From Streptococcus devriesei DSM 19639 (GTDB lineage Bacteria; Bacillota; Bacilli; Lactobacillales; Streptococcaceae), in NCBI RefSeq assembly GCF_000423725.1, contig NZ_KE384084.1, positions 446,222 through 510,221 on the forward strand: a stretch of 64,000 nucleotides of DNA, in the 5' to 3' direction. The position numbers were made by a program, and so were the translations under genes. Within the stretch, counting starts at the first letter, position 1, and every line of letters starts with the position of its first letter. The notes beneath the pieces were generated by a model. That model worked only from the letters and a program-made list of their open reading frames with translations. It was not told the DNA's origin and searched no databases. Of the stretch, positions 28,114 through 38,998 are shown piece after piece.

Positions 28114-28938
28114 TTAAAGCCTGTAAACGGCATACATACCCAAAATTTTATACTGAATTCCGATACTTGTCAACTCTTCCAAGGCAAAAGAAACTAATTT
28201 TTTATTGTGATTTTCAAAATCGATAATAAAAAAGTACTCGCCTAGAACAGTTTTCAACGGACGGCTTTCAATTTTAGTCAAGTCAATCCCTCGCCAAGCA
28301 AAGGTAGACAGCGCCTTGTAAAGAGCACCGGGGAGATTGTCAGGCAGTGTCAGAGCAAGTGACACTTTGTTATCAATCTTTTCCAGAGGAATATCAGGCA
28401 CTTCGTGACCCAAGACCCAAAAGCGCGTAAAATTCTCTTCAATTTCCTGAATGTCCCGGGCAATAATAGACAGACCGTATTCATCAGCAGCAGCCTTGGG
28501 AGCGATAGCCGCAAAATTTTCCTGAGGATGCTCAGCTACCAGTCTGGCCGCATAGGCGGTGCTTGCGGTCATTTCAATTTTGGCATTGGGATAATGACGC
28601 TTGATATATTTTTTCCCTTGCGCAATGGCCTGAGGATGAGAGAAAATCTTCTCAATTTTTTTATCTGTTCCGGTAGCCATCAGCTGCTGCTTAATGGGCT
28701 GAATAATTTCAGCCACAGCTTGAATTTCTGCCTGATGAAACAGATAGTCAGTGGTTTCATGGACACTGCCCTCAATCGAATTTTCGATAGGGACAATGGC
28801 AAAATCAACCTTTTGATCCTCGTAAGCCTTGATAACTTCTGTAATATTAGCAAAAGAAAGCAAATTAGCTTCCGGAAAAGCATGCATGGCAGCATTATGC
28901 GTAAAAGACCCGTTGGGGCCCAGATAAGCAATTTTCAT
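28114..28938 (-). CDS. pheA: Prephenate dehydratase
   Basis: A 274-residue enzyme converting prephenate to phenylpyruvate in phenylalanine synthesis. The catalytic-domain motifs are IAYLGPNGSFTH, VPIENSIEGSVHETTDYL and the TRF triad in ENFTRFWVLG. The C-terminal ACT regulatory domain follows, with GALYKALSTFAWRGIDLTKIESRP and YFFIIDFE. It stands alone, without a chorismate mutase fusion, as in other streptococci. Between aroA and the LCP gene on the same strand. Confidence 0.96.
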   Translation of the reverse strand: MKIAYLGPNGSFTHNAAMHAFPEANLLSFANITEVIKAYEDQKVDFAIVPIENSIEGSVHETTDYLFHQAEIQAVAEIIQPIKQQLMATGTDKKIEKIFSHPQAIAQGKKYIKRHYPNAKIEMTASTAYAARLVAEHPQENFAAIAPKAAADEYGLSIIARDIQEIEENFTRFWVLGHEVPDIPLEKIDNKVSLALTLPDNLPGALYKALSTFAWRGIDLTKIESRPLKTVLGEYFFIIDFENHNKKLVSFALEELTSIGIQYKILGMYAVYRL

Positions 28939-29094
28939 TTATTTTATTTCCTCAATGATTGGTTAGGCTGTTTTATCAGCAGCATTACTAGTTTTATTTG
29001 TCTTTTCATATCCCGCCTGTCTTGACTCAAAAAGCTCTGAAATAAATGATTTTATCATTTCGAACAAGGGTATGGCGGCAATTCACGTAAACTG

Positions 29095-30378
<1,284 letters not shown>

Positions 30379-30423
30379 TCATTGCTCCAAAAATTATTTT
30401 CCTTTATTTTACCATAATTTCAC

Positions 30424-30449
30424 AAACAAAAAAACCACCGCAAGGGTGG
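30424..30449 (-). terminator. Weak terminator between aroK and aroA
   Basis: CCACC (30435-30439) and GGTGG (30445-30449), followed on the minus strand by seven T residues. The 5-bp stem suggests incomplete termination. Confidence 0.5.
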
Positions 30450-30479
30450 AATCCTACCGTCTGGCATGCAAGAAATGCC

Positions 30480-30980
30480 TTACATGCATTCAATAATTTT
30501 GGCCACTTCTTTTGGAGTGCGGTGATCGGTATTGATAATCAAATCCGATAAGCCTTCATAGAGTTTCATACGGCGGTCATAAATCCCATGAAAGTCCTCT
30601 TTGGAGTTATTTAAAAACAGCGGACGTTGGAACACTTTATCATGTTCAATACGGTCATACAGCACTTCAAAAGACGCTGCTAACAGCACGTTATTCTTGC
30701 GATTAGCCCTCAGCAATTCGCGATTGTGCTCTGAAATAACGACACCGCCGCCTGTGGAGATGATGATATTGCCATCCAGTGCCAACAATTCTTCTAAGAC
30801 CTGAGACTCAATCTTACGGAAGTTAGCTTCTCCTTCACGCGCAAAATATTCTGAAATAGACATACCGATACGCTCTTCAATGATAAGATCCATATCTAAA
30901 AATTGATCAAAGCTTTCTTGCAGTTCCCCTGCAACGGTCGTCTTGCCGGCACCCATAAATCCAAGTAACACTTTTGCCAT
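30480..30980 (-). CDS. aroK: Shikimate kinase
   Basis: A 166-residue P-loop kinase: Walker [10 protein letters not shown], shikimate-binding [35 protein letters not shown] and the lid region QRPLF. It phosphorylates shikimate. In the streptococci I know, aroK follows aroA; here it precedes aroA and is the first gene after about 800 bases of repeat-rich spacer that ends the inserted shikimate-reduction cluster. Confidence 0.95.
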   Translation of the reverse strand: MAKVLLGFMGAGKTTVAGELQESFDQFLDMDLIIEERIGMSISEYFAREGEANFRKIESQVLEELLALDGNIIISTGGGVVISEHNRELLRANRKNNVLLAASFEVLYDRIEHDKVFQRPLFLNNSKEDFHGIYDRRMKLYEGLSDLIINTDHRTPKEVAKIIECM

Positions 30981-31469
30981 AATAAATTCCTTTAATTTTT
31001 AACTTAGTTAAACTAGATCTGAATTCTATATTCCTTCTCAAAGAAGTTATATCTATATTATCATATTTATCACGATTTTGCTAAATTTTCAGATTAAAGA
31101 AAAAGGCTTTTTTGAGGCTCTTCTTTCCACCTCAAACAGTCTTCCAGACCATTTGAGCAACTGGTAGCAATGAGGAAACTTTCGTTTCCTTATGATCAGC
31201 TTTATGACAATTTCAGCCTAGGGAATTCCATACCTAAGTGCAAGATACGAAGGGCGTCTGCGGATTCTTTTTGCTTATTAAGGTAGGCAAATGAAGGTTT
31301 GTCTACAGTATGAAGATGACTTCCTAGACGGAAATCCTCTCATGTTGTAGACAAACTTTCAAAATTAAATTCTCTCTAAAATTTCATCATAGAATCGTAT
31401 CACTTTTTTATTTTGTAAAATAATATAGAAACTATCAAAACCTAACCCGATACTTTCCGATGTAGCAAA

Positions 31470-31498
31470 AGAGGCAGAAACATTGAGTTTCTGCCTCT
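31470..31498 (-). terminator. Hairpin/terminator in the spacer
   Basis: AGAGGCAGAAAC and GTTTCTGCCTCT form a perfect 12-bp stem with a 5-nt loop; the minus strand continues with TTTT. Confidence 0.55.
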
Positions 31499-31560
31499 CG
31501 GAGATTTTGAGACCTAGGCTCAAAATCTAGATATGGAATTCCGAAGGAAGTCGCTATGAC

Positions 31561-31599
31561 GATTGCCGTTAGAAATCGATACTATTTCTAACGGCAATC
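31561..31599. repeat. Perfect 16-bp inverted repeat
   Basis: GATTGCCGTTAGAAAT (31561-31576) and its exact reverse complement (31584-31599) with a 7-nt loop. No T run on either side, so probably not a simple terminator. Confidence 0.5.
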
Positions 31600-31765
31600 T
31601 AATGCAAAACCTAGTCAAGAGCTATAGCCTTGGCGTTTGGTTTTGCCGTCCGTGCTACCTAAGGAAGGTATCATAATAAAATATTACTTTTTGAGAAAAT
31701 AGACTTTTTCTTCAGTCTGAGATGACTTCTTAAACGGAAATCATCTTTTTTATATTTTGCAGTTG

Positions 31766-31786
31766 AAAACTGATATACAGTTTTCT
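31766..31786 (-). terminator. Hairpin right after the flavoprotein stop codon
   Basis: GAAAACTG and CAGTTTTC around a 5-nt loop, 12 bases after the stop on the minus strand. The tail is not T-rich, so its strength is doubtful. Confidence 0.4.
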
Positions 31787-31797
31787 CATTTAAAATC

Positions 31798-34716
31798 TCA
31801 GCGTGCAAGTTTCTTTTTAATTTCTTCAGCAGCCAGCTTGCCGGATGTCAGAGCCCAAGCATTATTTGCTCCGGACGGTGAGTCTGTTCCCATAACACCG
31901 CCCACAACTTCGCCTGCTGCGTAAAGGCCGTTAATAACCTTGTCATTTTTATTGATGACTTCCAGTTTTGAATCAACAACAAGACCTCCCATGGTAGTTG
32001 CAAACCGCGGTTTTTGCTCTATCAGATAGTAAGGTCCGTCGCCAATAGGCTTTTGCAAAAACTTGGACGGTCTTCCAAAATCTTCATCCTTGCCTTGTTT
32101 GACAAATTGATTGTAGCGTTCAACTGTGTTAACCAAGGCATTTTTGTCCATACCAGCATGAACAGCCAAATCCTCTAAGCGATCTGCACGGAAGAAATAA
32201 GGCGTCGTTGAACCATTGTTTTCAACCCAGGTGTCAATATCACTGGCAGAAATGCCGCCTTCAGCTACTTCTTCTCGGAAAATTGAGAAATGTTCCTGAT
32301 CTAAGAGTAAATAAAGCATTTTGGATTCCTGCTGCATGAGAACATCAAGAATATCATGGTTGCTTGCACGCTCATTAATCACCCGGCGCCCGTTGGTGCT
32401 GACCAAAAGGCCATTTTCTTTAAGCACTGCAATATTGCCGCCTATAGTTGATTTCGCAGATCCCGGAGCAACTTCAATCCCATTTGGATAAATCTTCCCT
32501 TGATCCAGCATCCGCGTAGCTGCATCTACGCCCGGTGCCTGTGCCATTTGCAGTCCTTCACCCATGGAAGAGCTTGTACCGTAGAAAAGAACATTTTTTA
32601 GTCTCTCAGGAAGAAGATATTTGTTATTTCCATAACCGCCAGTCGTTAAAATAATGGCGCCGGCAGAAATCCGGTGAGTTTTCCCATTATCCTCAACGGC
32701 TTCGATGCCTGTTACATTGCCCTTATCATCTGTAAATAAGTGCTGCGCCTTTGTCTGGAGAAGAAGCTTAATAGCTGAATGCGCCATTTTTTTACGAACG
32801 GTTGCCGCAAAACCATGACCGCCATCTTCATAAGCCAGTTCCCTATCCTTACGATATTCGGCCAGAACATGCAGGCCTTCTTTCATATCGTACTGAACAC
32901 CAATATAATCATGCACCCAGTCTGTTGCTGAGCCGACATTTTCAGCTAAAAGAGTCAGTAATTCAGGAACATTGGCATTGTTGCCGTTTTTCATGAAATC
33001 TTCATACATTAAAGCTGTGGTATCATCTGTAACGCCTGCTTCTTTTTGCAAACGGGAACCCATGACAACCTGATTTCCGCCTGATACCGAAATAGCACCG
33101 CCAATAAAGCTCAATTTTTCAATTAAGGTAACAGATAAGCCTAACTCATCAGCTCTAAAAGCTGCTGCCAGTCCGGCTGCACCGCCGCCTACAACAACCA
33201 CATCAGTCTGTTCTTCACTGATTTCTGTTGATTTTTTAACAGTTGGTTTATGGCGATTTTTAAGAACATCCACCGCATCTTGACCGCTTGCCATCAAAGC
33301 TGCATCAGCGACGCCATCAATAACGCCTTGACTGGTAGCAGAAGCTCCTGATACAGCATCAACATTTAAGGTTTGAAACTCAATGATCTGCTGAGGCAAT
33401 TTTTCAAAGACCAAGTCTGAAAGTCCTTGCGATTCTCCGGAAGAATCAATTTTAATATCGGTAATTTTAGAATCGCTAAACGTTACAACCATCGGTAAGC
33501 TGCTATTGTGACCCTTAGCGATGACATTATAGTCACCCGGCTTAAATTCAAGCGATTTTCCCATTAATTTAATAAGCCGCTTTTGCTTTTTCATTTCTGC
33601 ATCGGAGTCTTTGACCAAATGGAACGTTTCATCCATAAAATGCCAAAGAGGTGTCGGGATAACAAGATTCTCTCTATCATGGATATCTGCAAAACTTTTA
33701 ACTTTTTTGCCCTCTTTGATAGCTCGGGCCCAATTGGGCTCTACCAGAAAGCCTTTTGCAACAGCTATCAGGTCGTAGCCAACTTCCAAAGCATTTTCAG
33801 CATCTTCTTTTTGAAGGATGGAACCAACTCCGATAATCGGAATTTCTGCCAGCCTGTCGGAACGCTGTGCTAAATACTTAGTGATCAGCATCTCCGGATC
33901 ATCTGATTGAACAATGGAATTGCGGGTGTAAGATCCCATAGAAAAATGGAAATAGTCTAAACCATATTCTGCCAAGGTATTCAGAAGATACATGGTATCG
34001 TCAAAACGAATTCCCGGTTCTTCCAGTTCTTCGGGTGAGAATCGATAGCCTAAAATAAACTTGTCAGCACCTTCTTCTTTGATCACTGCCTGGGCGGCCT
34101 TAACCACTTCAATTGGAAATTTAGCTCTTTTTTCAATCGTTCCGCCCCAAGCATCTTCACGACGGTTGGAGTGAGGAGAGAAAAATTGTTGAATGAGATA
34201 CGTATTAGCTCCGTGTAATTCAACCCCGTCAAATCCGGCCTTAATTGCCCGGCGTACACCCTCCGCAAAATTGTCAATCATATCTAAAATATCGCGATGG
34301 GACATTTCTGTCGGTACCGGCGCATTAGGTCTTAGGGCTGCTACTGCTGAAGCAGAAATAGGATTAGCACCTTCGTTCATTTCCGGAAAGCCCATTCGAC
34401 CGGCATGATAAATCTGAATGATGGCTTTTGACCCCTTCTCATGAATCGCCCGCGCGAGCCGAGACAGGCCTTCTATTTTGTCATCCTTATCAATTCCCAG
34501 AGCTCCAAAAAATCCGCGGCCCTTATTTTCAACAAAGGCTGATTCAACGATAACCGCACTGACCTCACCAGAGCGATTGGCATAGTAACGAATCAAGCCT
34601 TGAGTGATGCTGCCATCGAAATATGCTGATTGAGTTGTCATCGGCGCCACTAAAATTCTATTTTTCAGCCTTGCTCCCGAAGGCAGAACAACTTCTTCAA
34701 AAATCTTTTTTGTCAT
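31798..34716 (-). CDS. Three-domain flavin reductase: OYE domain + FMN_bind + fumarate-reductase-like FAD domain (candidate shikimate reductase)
   Basis: 972 residues with no signal peptide. Residues 1-370 form an Old-Yellow-Enzyme domain (ILVAPMTTQSA, IIQIYHAGRMG, GVELHGANTYLIQQFFSPHSNRRED, IIGVGSI), the NADH-oxidising part. At 390-480 is an FMN_bind domain with DAVSGASATS; the usual flavinylated Thr of DxxSGAT is Ser here. From 506 to the end is a FAD domain (DVVVVGGGAAGLAAAF, catalytic-Arg motif NGRRVINERASNHD). The fumarate-binding His of HTMGG is Thr (TTMGG, about 907) and the substrate Arg before GGN is missing (SPSGANN), so fumarate is unlikely. Start fixed by GGAGGT 7 nt before ATG 34716. 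The aroD/ydiB neighbours point to shikimate or a dehydro form as acceptor (inference). Confidence 0.88.
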   Translation of the reverse strand: MTKKIFEEVVLPSGARLKNRILVAPMTTQSAYFDGSITQGLIRYYANRSGEVSAVIVESAFVENKGRGFFGALGIDKDDKIEGLSRLARAIHEKGSKAIIQIYHAGRMGFPEMNEGANPISASAVAALRPNAPVPTEMSHRDILDMIDNFAEGVRRAIKAGFDGVELHGANTYLIQQFFSPHSNRREDAWGGTIEKRAKFPIEVVKAAQAVIKEEGADKFILGYRFSPEELEEPGIRFDDTMYLLNTLAEYGLDYFHFSMGSYTRNSIVQSDDPEMLITKYLAQRSDRLAEIPIIGVGSILQKEDAENALEVGYDLIAVAKGFLVEPNWARAIKEGKKVKSFADIHDRENLVIPTPLWHFMDETFHLVKDSDAEMKKQKRLIKLMGKSLEFKPGDYNVIAKGHNSSLPMVVTFSDSKITDIKIDSSGESQGLSDLVFEKLPQQIIEFQTLNVDAVSGASATSQGVIDGVADAALMASGQDAVDVLKNRHKPTVKKSTEISEEQTDVVVVGGGAAGLAAAFRADELGLSVTLIEKLSFIGGAISVSGGNQVVMGSRLQKEAGVTDDTTALMYEDFMKNGNNANVPELLTLLAENVGSATDWVHDYIGVQYDMKEGLHVLAEYRKDRELAYEDGGHGFAATVRKKMAHSAIKLLLQTKAQHLFTDDKGNVTGIEAVEDNGKTHRISAGAIILTTGGYGNNKYLLPERLKNVLFYGTSSSMGEGLQMAQAPGVDAATRMLDQGKIYPNGIEVAPGSAKSTIGGNIAVLKENGLLVSTNGRRVINERASNHDILDVLMQQESKMLYLLLDQEHFSIFREEVAEGGISASDIDTWVENNGSTTPYFFRADRLEDLAVHAGMDKNALVNTVERYNQFVKQGKDEDFGRPSKFLQKPIGDGPYYLIEQKPRFATTMGGLVVDSKLEVINKNDKVINGLYAAGEVVGGVMGTDSPSGANNAWALTSGKLAAEEIKKKLAR

Positions 34717-34795
34717 CCGTATAACCTCCAATAGATTTCAAAACATTATAAATACCTTATCTTTTATAAAATTTTTCTATCTATTTCTTTTGGAA

Positions 34796-34823
34796 AAAGT
34801 CCAAAGTAAATTTTTTGGACTTT
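34796..34823. terminator. Terminator-like hairpin between the second aroD and the flavoprotein gene
   Basis: AAAGTCCAAA (34796-34805) pairs with TTTGGACTTT (34814-34823) and is followed by T on both strands. On the minus strand it would reduce readthrough into the flavoprotein gene. A TATAAT after it (34744-34749 on the minus strand) could restart transcription. Confidence 0.6.
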
Positions 34824-34832
34824 ATTAATGCC

Positions 34833-35588
34833 TTAGTTCAATTTTAACGTTTCTAACATGCCGCGCAAAACAGCAACCGGCACTTGCCCGGGTGCAGAAG
34901 CTTTGGCTGCTGCTCCAAAGGTGGCAGCCGAACCAAACAGCTCTCCGCTGACCCGGCTGACCATCCCAAGAGCTCCCATAGACATGGTAATAAGAGGGCG
35001 CGTTGCCTTAGCTTTCATTTCTGAAGTTGCTTCCAGTAAGGTCAGCACATCAGAATTAGAATGAGGCATGACTGCTATTTTGCAAATATCGGCACGGCGC
35101 TCTTCCATCAAGCTTAAGCGTCTGACAATCTCTTGTTGACTTGGTGTCCCATCAAAATCATGGTTGCACATAATAACCTTAACATTTTGTCTGTGGGCCA
35201 AGTCAATGGTTTCTTGAACGTGAGTCTCAGGCATAAAGAGTTCAACATCTAACAAGTCTGCAGCACCACTTAGCAGGACTTCTTTATAAATGTCAAAATA
35301 CAAGTCATCAGAAATTTCCAGCTCACCGCCTTCTTTTTTACTTCTAAAAGTAACCAAAAGAGGCTTTTGGACAGCTGCTTTGACCTTATGCGATAAGCTG
35401 GCAACGTCTGCAGGAGACTGAGCCTGATCGTAAAAATCAACCCGCCATTCAATAATGTCACAGTCCAAATCTCTAAATTGTTCTGCAGTTGTGAGAATTT
35501 CAGATTCTGTTTTACCTACGATAGGAACAAGGATTTTTGGACGTCCTTCACCTAATGTAACATTTCCTACTGTAACTGTCTTTGTCAT
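34833..35588 (-). CDS. aroD: Type I 3-dehydroquinate dehydratase, second copy
   Basis: A 251-residue type I DHQase. It has the Schiff-base Lys in CKIAVMPH, the catalytic His in VIMCNHDFDGTPS, and the E/R residues of IIEWRVDFYD and LVTFRSKKEGG. It interconverts 3-dehydroquinate and 3-dehydroshikimate through an imine. The biosynthetic copy at 46445-47122 is 225 residues and clearly different. I start at ATG 35588 since the GTG at 35597 lies in the ribosome binding site. Its place between a transporter and a reductase, away from the biosynthetic block, suggests a catabolic or respiratory role. Confidence 0.93.
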   Translation of the reverse strand: MTKTVTVGNVTLGEGRPKILVPIVGKTESEILTTAEQFRDLDCDIIEWRVDFYDQAQSPADVASLSHKVKAAVQKPLLVTFRSKKEGGELEISDDLYFDIYKEVLLSGAADLLDVELFMPETHVQETIDLAHRQNVKVIMCNHDFDGTPSQQEIVRRLSLMEERRADICKIAVMPHSNSDVLTLLEATSEMKAKATRPLITMSMGALGMVSRVSGELFGSAATFGAAAKASAPGQVPVAVLRGMLETLKLN

Positions 35589-35600
35589 AGTTGTCACCTC

Positions 35601-36803
35601 TTATTTTGACTTATCAACTGTTTGATTATAGCGGATAAAGACGATAACCGCGATAATAAATCCAATGACAGCAAATACCGTATCCAATAGCATGATATTT
35701 CGAACACTGTTTGCTTCAATTGCAGCAGCCCAAATCGGTACTACGAAGGAAGCAATAGAGCCAAAGGTATAGAAAATACCTGTAATCGTGCCTTTTCCTG
35801 AAGGGAACATTTCTCCCATGACTGTCAGGCCCAGCTGCATAACACCGCCCGCTGCAAAGAAACCAACAGCCGCAGCACCGATTTGAACAACAATCGGTTC
35901 AGGGAAGATCCACATTGTTCCAATCGAAATCATAGACATAAACGTATAAAACAGCATCAGATTAACTGAACGCAGACGCAGACCAACAATTGCTGTAAAG
36001 GCCACACAAAGCAGTGAACCGGTCGAATAACTGGACAGGAGCAGTTTAGCAGCGGCTGCTGACATTCCGGCAACTTTTTCACCATAAACGGAAATGAATT
36101 GTGAAATCAGATAGAAAGTTGCTTGGGAAATGAAACCATAGATAATGAAAGCAACACCTTCCAACCAAATTTTAGGTTTTGATTTAAAGGTTACTGCTGA
36201 AACAAAAGCTTCTTCTGCTTCGCCTTTTTCGGCAGCTTCTTTAGCATCAGCATCAGGAAACGGCAATTTCAAAACCAAAAAGATATTCACGAAAAGAACT
36301 GCAGCTGCGATAAAGAAGGTCAGTCTCCAAAAGCCCATGCTAGAGGCAAGAATCAAAAGAAAAGGAAGAATAAACTGACCAATTTGAACTGCTGCCTTAA
36401 TCAAAACATTAGCTGTACCCGCATGCTCTGGAAAAGATTCCATCAAGGCCGGATAAGTTCCTGAGTCCAAAAAAGAATTAGCGATACCGGCTAAAACAGT
36501 CAAAAACATGGCAATACCGATATTAGGACTGAAAATCAAACCGAGGAAGTACAAAATATAAGTTGCAGCCCCTAAGATAACAAAGGGCTTGCGTCCGAAC
36601 ATATCGGATAATTTACCTGAAATCAAAATCGCAATTAAACGGCCGATACCAAGCATGGCAACAACACTCATGACCTCCTGAGCATTGGCTCCCCATTGCA
36701 GGGCAAGCTCATCTCTGTGCTGCGAAATAATGATAACACCAATACCATGAATAACATAGTTTAGATATAACGATAAGGCGGTTGGCAAATAACGATTTTT
36801 CAT
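35601..36803 (-). CDS. MFS transporter, candidate quinate/shikimate permease 1
   Basis: A 400-residue major facilitator with 12 predicted helices, a GxLSDMFGRKPF loop between helices 2 and 3, and a long central loop rich in K, E and A. It lies 12 bases upstream of the second aroD. Its paralog (37796-38998) has the same length and aligns along the whole N terminus (LYLNY, SQ, WGA, GxGRxxxLxxxG). The gene content suggests import of quinate or shikimate, or exchange of substrate for reduced product; this is inference. Confidence 0.85.
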   Translation of the reverse strand: MKNRYLPTALSLYLNYVIHGIGVIIISQHRDELALQWGANAQEVMSVVAMLGIGRLIAILISGKLSDMFGRKPFVILGAATYILYFLGLIFSPNIGIAMFLTVLAGIANSFLDSGTYPALMESFPEHAGTANVLIKAAVQIGQFILPFLLILASSMGFWRLTFFIAAAVLFVNIFLVLKLPFPDADAKEAAEKGEAEEAFVSAVTFKSKPKIWLEGVAFIIYGFISQATFYLISQFISVYGEKVAGMSAAAAKLLLSSYSTGSLLCVAFTAIVGLRLRSVNLMLFYTFMSMISIGTMWIFPEPIVVQIGAAAVGFFAAGGVMQLGLTVMGEMFPSGKGTITGIFYTFGSIASFVVPIWAAAIEANSVRNIMLLDTVFAVIGFIIAVIVFIRYNQTVDKSK

Positions 36804-36860
36804 AAAAATCTAAAACTCCTTCTTCATTACTATTTCTTTGTTTTAAGCTAAAAAACAGGT

Positions 36861-37727
36861 TTAAAACAAAATGGATTTAATATAATCAACCGGCATGTCT
36901 TCCCCAGTGATTAGTTTGAATGCTTCTGCACCTTGATAGAGCATCATTCCAAGACCGTTATAAACTTTAGCAGCCCCATTTTCTTTAGCAAATTTCATGA
37001 GTTTTGTTTCCCTAGGTGCATACACCACATCAAAAATAACAAGGTCGGGACGGATAAGAGATGGATCATCAATCAGGCTGACATCTTCCTGCGGATGCAT
37101 ACCTGCGCTTGTGGCATCAATGTAGATATCACTTTCCGAGATAGATTTTTTAAATGCTGTTTGATCTTCTAAAGGTGTAACGGTTGCGACTGTGTCGGTG
37201 TTTTCATTGATTTTTTTAGCATTTTCAACTGCTGTTGCATAGTGATCGTCATCACGGTTAAAGATTCTAATTTCTTTAGCACCGTCTAAAGCCGCCTGAA
37301 TAGCAATCGCCGTTCCGGCACCGCCGGCACCGGCCAGTGTCACTACCTTATCTTTAATATCAAACCCTTCATCCTGTAAAGCACGCATACAGCCTGTACC
37401 ATCAGTCACATGACCTACCAAATGGCCGTTTTGATTCACAACTGTATTGACAGCACCAACTAATCTGGCAGCAGGCGAAAGTTCGTCTAATAAAGGAATA
37501 ATTTTTTGCTTATTAGGCATTGAAACATTAGAGCCTTTAATATCAAGTGCTCGAATACCTTTTACGGCATCTTCAAGCTGTTCATTGCCAACTTCAAAAG
37601 CTAGATAAGCATAATCCATCCCTTTTTTGGCAAATGATTCATTCCACATGGTTGGTGACATAGAGTGACGAATGGGTGTAGCAATTAAACTAACTAAAAG
37701 CGTATGACCTGTTAAACGTTCAGACAT
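36861..37727 (-). CDS. aroE: Quinate/shikimate dehydrogenase (YdiB-like), second AroE
   Basis: A 288-residue AroE-fold enzyme. N-terminal substrate site: [17 protein letters not shown] (Ser pair) and [10 protein letters not shown] (catalytic Lys). The nucleotide site is [33 protein letters not shown]. Biosynthetic NADPH enzymes have a basic NRTxxRA; here it is NRDDDHY, with three acidic residues, as in NAD-using YdiB-type enzymes. It would oxidise quinate or shikimate with NAD+, or run in reverse. The biosynthetic AroE is at 45586-46455. Confidence 0.9.
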   Translation of the reverse strand: MSERLTGHTLLVSLIATPIRHSMSPTMWNESFAKKGMDYAYLAFEVGNEQLEDAVKGIRALDIKGSNVSMPNKQKIIPLLDELSPAARLVGAVNTVVNQNGHLVGHVTDGTGCMRALQDEGFDIKDKVVTLAGAGGAGTAIAIQAALDGAKEIRIFNRDDDHYATAVENAKKINENTDTVATVTPLEDQTAFKKSISESDIYIDATSAGMHPQEDVSLIDDPSLIRPDLVIFDVVYAPRETKLMKFAKENGAAKVYNGLGMMLYQGAEAFKLITGEDMPVDYIKSILF

Positions 37728-37795
37728 AATAAAATTCCTTTCTTTAATAAAGCAAACGTTTTTGAAACGTTATAGTGACAGATACCTTTATTTTC

Positions 37796-38998
37796 CTAAC
37801 GTTTAAAAAGCTGCTGGTAACGCCTTTTAACAATAAACATTGCCAGAAAACCGATAACTGCTAAGATAAAATTATAAATAAAGGCTAAATAAACAGACTG
37901 CTCAACCATCAACCCTGTGATATAAGGTGTTGACATAACAGATAGAGCCGTTGAAAGTGAGTAAAAACTGGTAACAATTCCCTTATTCATGGGGAAGAAT
38001 TCCAACAGCAAGGCCAGCCCCAGCTGCCAAATACCTCCTGCCGCAAATAACCCAACGAAGGAACTGGCAAGAATGATAGAAAACAAGGAGGGCAGCCAAA
38101 TCATATACAATATTGAAAGACTCGTCAGACCTAGGCAAACTAAGATTAGGTTTGATATATTGACCTTCTTCTTGACAATAACGGAGGTAGCAAAGACAGA
38201 TACAAATGAACAGATGCTGTAAATACTGACAAAGAGTAAGCTGTCTGCTTTATTGATGCTTAAGACCCTCTCTGCAAATGTTGGTATCCAAAAGACAAAA
38301 ATATTAAATAATGAAACGGATACAAATGAGAAAATCATCAGGGCAAGACCTTCAATGTGCAGCTTAGCTTTTTTAGGACGAACCGCTGTTTTCTCGCTTA
38401 AAGTCTTTTTACTTTTAGGACGACTATTCTGCTTTTCAGGATAAGATAGCTGCATGAGCAAAATTAAATTTAAGAGCAGACCTATGTCGCAGATAAAAAA
38501 TACCCAGCCGAAGTAAATCTTATTGCGAAGTGTCCAGCGAACAACAATCGGCAGGACGAACTGTCCTGTTGAAATAAAGGCTTTATTCAAAACACTCAGG
38601 GAACCATTGTCACTTTCCGAAGGAAAGGACTCAACAACAATCGGATAGGTGCTCGTATCCAAGAAAGCGTTACCAACTCCGGCCAGCAAAGCAACTATAA
38701 AGGCAATAAAATAGTTATTGGTAAAAACCATGCCGACAAAGAAAAGCATATCTGCAGCAACACCGACCAGCACGGTTAGTTTTCGGCTGAAATAATCAGA
38801 AAACCATCCGGCTAAATTGAGCGTCAAAATCCTGCCAAGACCAATGGCACTGATAACCAGAGTCACTTGGCTGAGACTGGCACCCCACTGATTTTGAAAA
38901 ATGGTTAAATTTTGCGAAATAACAATCGAAGCAATCCCTTGAAAAAAGTAGTTTAAATACAGACTTACAATTAAAAAGATATAATTCTTCTTTTCCAG
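37796..38998 (-). CDS. MFS transporter, candidate quinate/shikimate permease 2 (non-ATG start)
   Basis: 400 residues if read from CTG 38998, which aligns exactly with the Met of the paralog (LEKKNYIFLIVSLYLNYFFQG versus MKNRYLPTALSLYLNY). The first in-frame GTG/ATG is only at 38866, which would remove the first membrane helix. A GGGGGTG precedes the CTG by about 5 nt. A nearby out-of-frame ATG (39016) would join this frame if the run of five G (39005-39009) were four. It is the first gene of the operon after the Rex/cre/LysR region. The central loop is rich in S and K. Confidence 0.75.
   Translation of the reverse strand: MEKKNYIFLIVSLYLNYFFQGIASIVISQNLTIFQNQWGASLSQVTLVISAIGLGRILTLNLAGWFSDYFSRKLTVLVGVAADMLFFVGMVFTNNYFIAFIVALLAGVGNAFLDTSTYPIVVESFPSESDNGSLSVLNKAFISTGQFVLPIVVRWTLRNKIYFGWVFFICDIGLLLNLILLMQLSYPEKQNSRPKSKKTLSEKTAVRPKKAKLHIEGLALMIFSFVSVSLFNIFVFWIPTFAERVLSINKADSLLFVSIYSICSFVSVFATSVIVKKKVNISNLILVCLGLTSLSILYMIWLPSLFSIILASSFVGLFAAGGIWQLGLALLLEFFPMNKGIVTSFYSLSTALSVMSTPYITGLMVEQSVYLAFIYNFILAVIGFLAMFIVKRRYQQLFKR

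Larger units (their letters stand above)
30981..31797. repeat. 817-bp intergenic spacer packed with hairpins
   Basis: No gene. In minus-strand order from the flavoprotein stop come hairpins at 31766-31786, 31561-31599 (16-bp perfect stem), 31502-31528 and 31470-31498. An 11-bp inverted repeat at 31297-31307/31346-31356 follows. A 22-mer occurs twice with small changes (31315-31336, 31721-31742). This looks like several palindromic non-coding elements plus the terminator of the shikimate operon. Confidence 0.6.

Noticed and set aside
31798-34716. Simple annotation as fumarate reductase
   Set aside because: The fumarate-binding His and Arg are missing and an OYE domain is fused; another enoate substrate is more likely.
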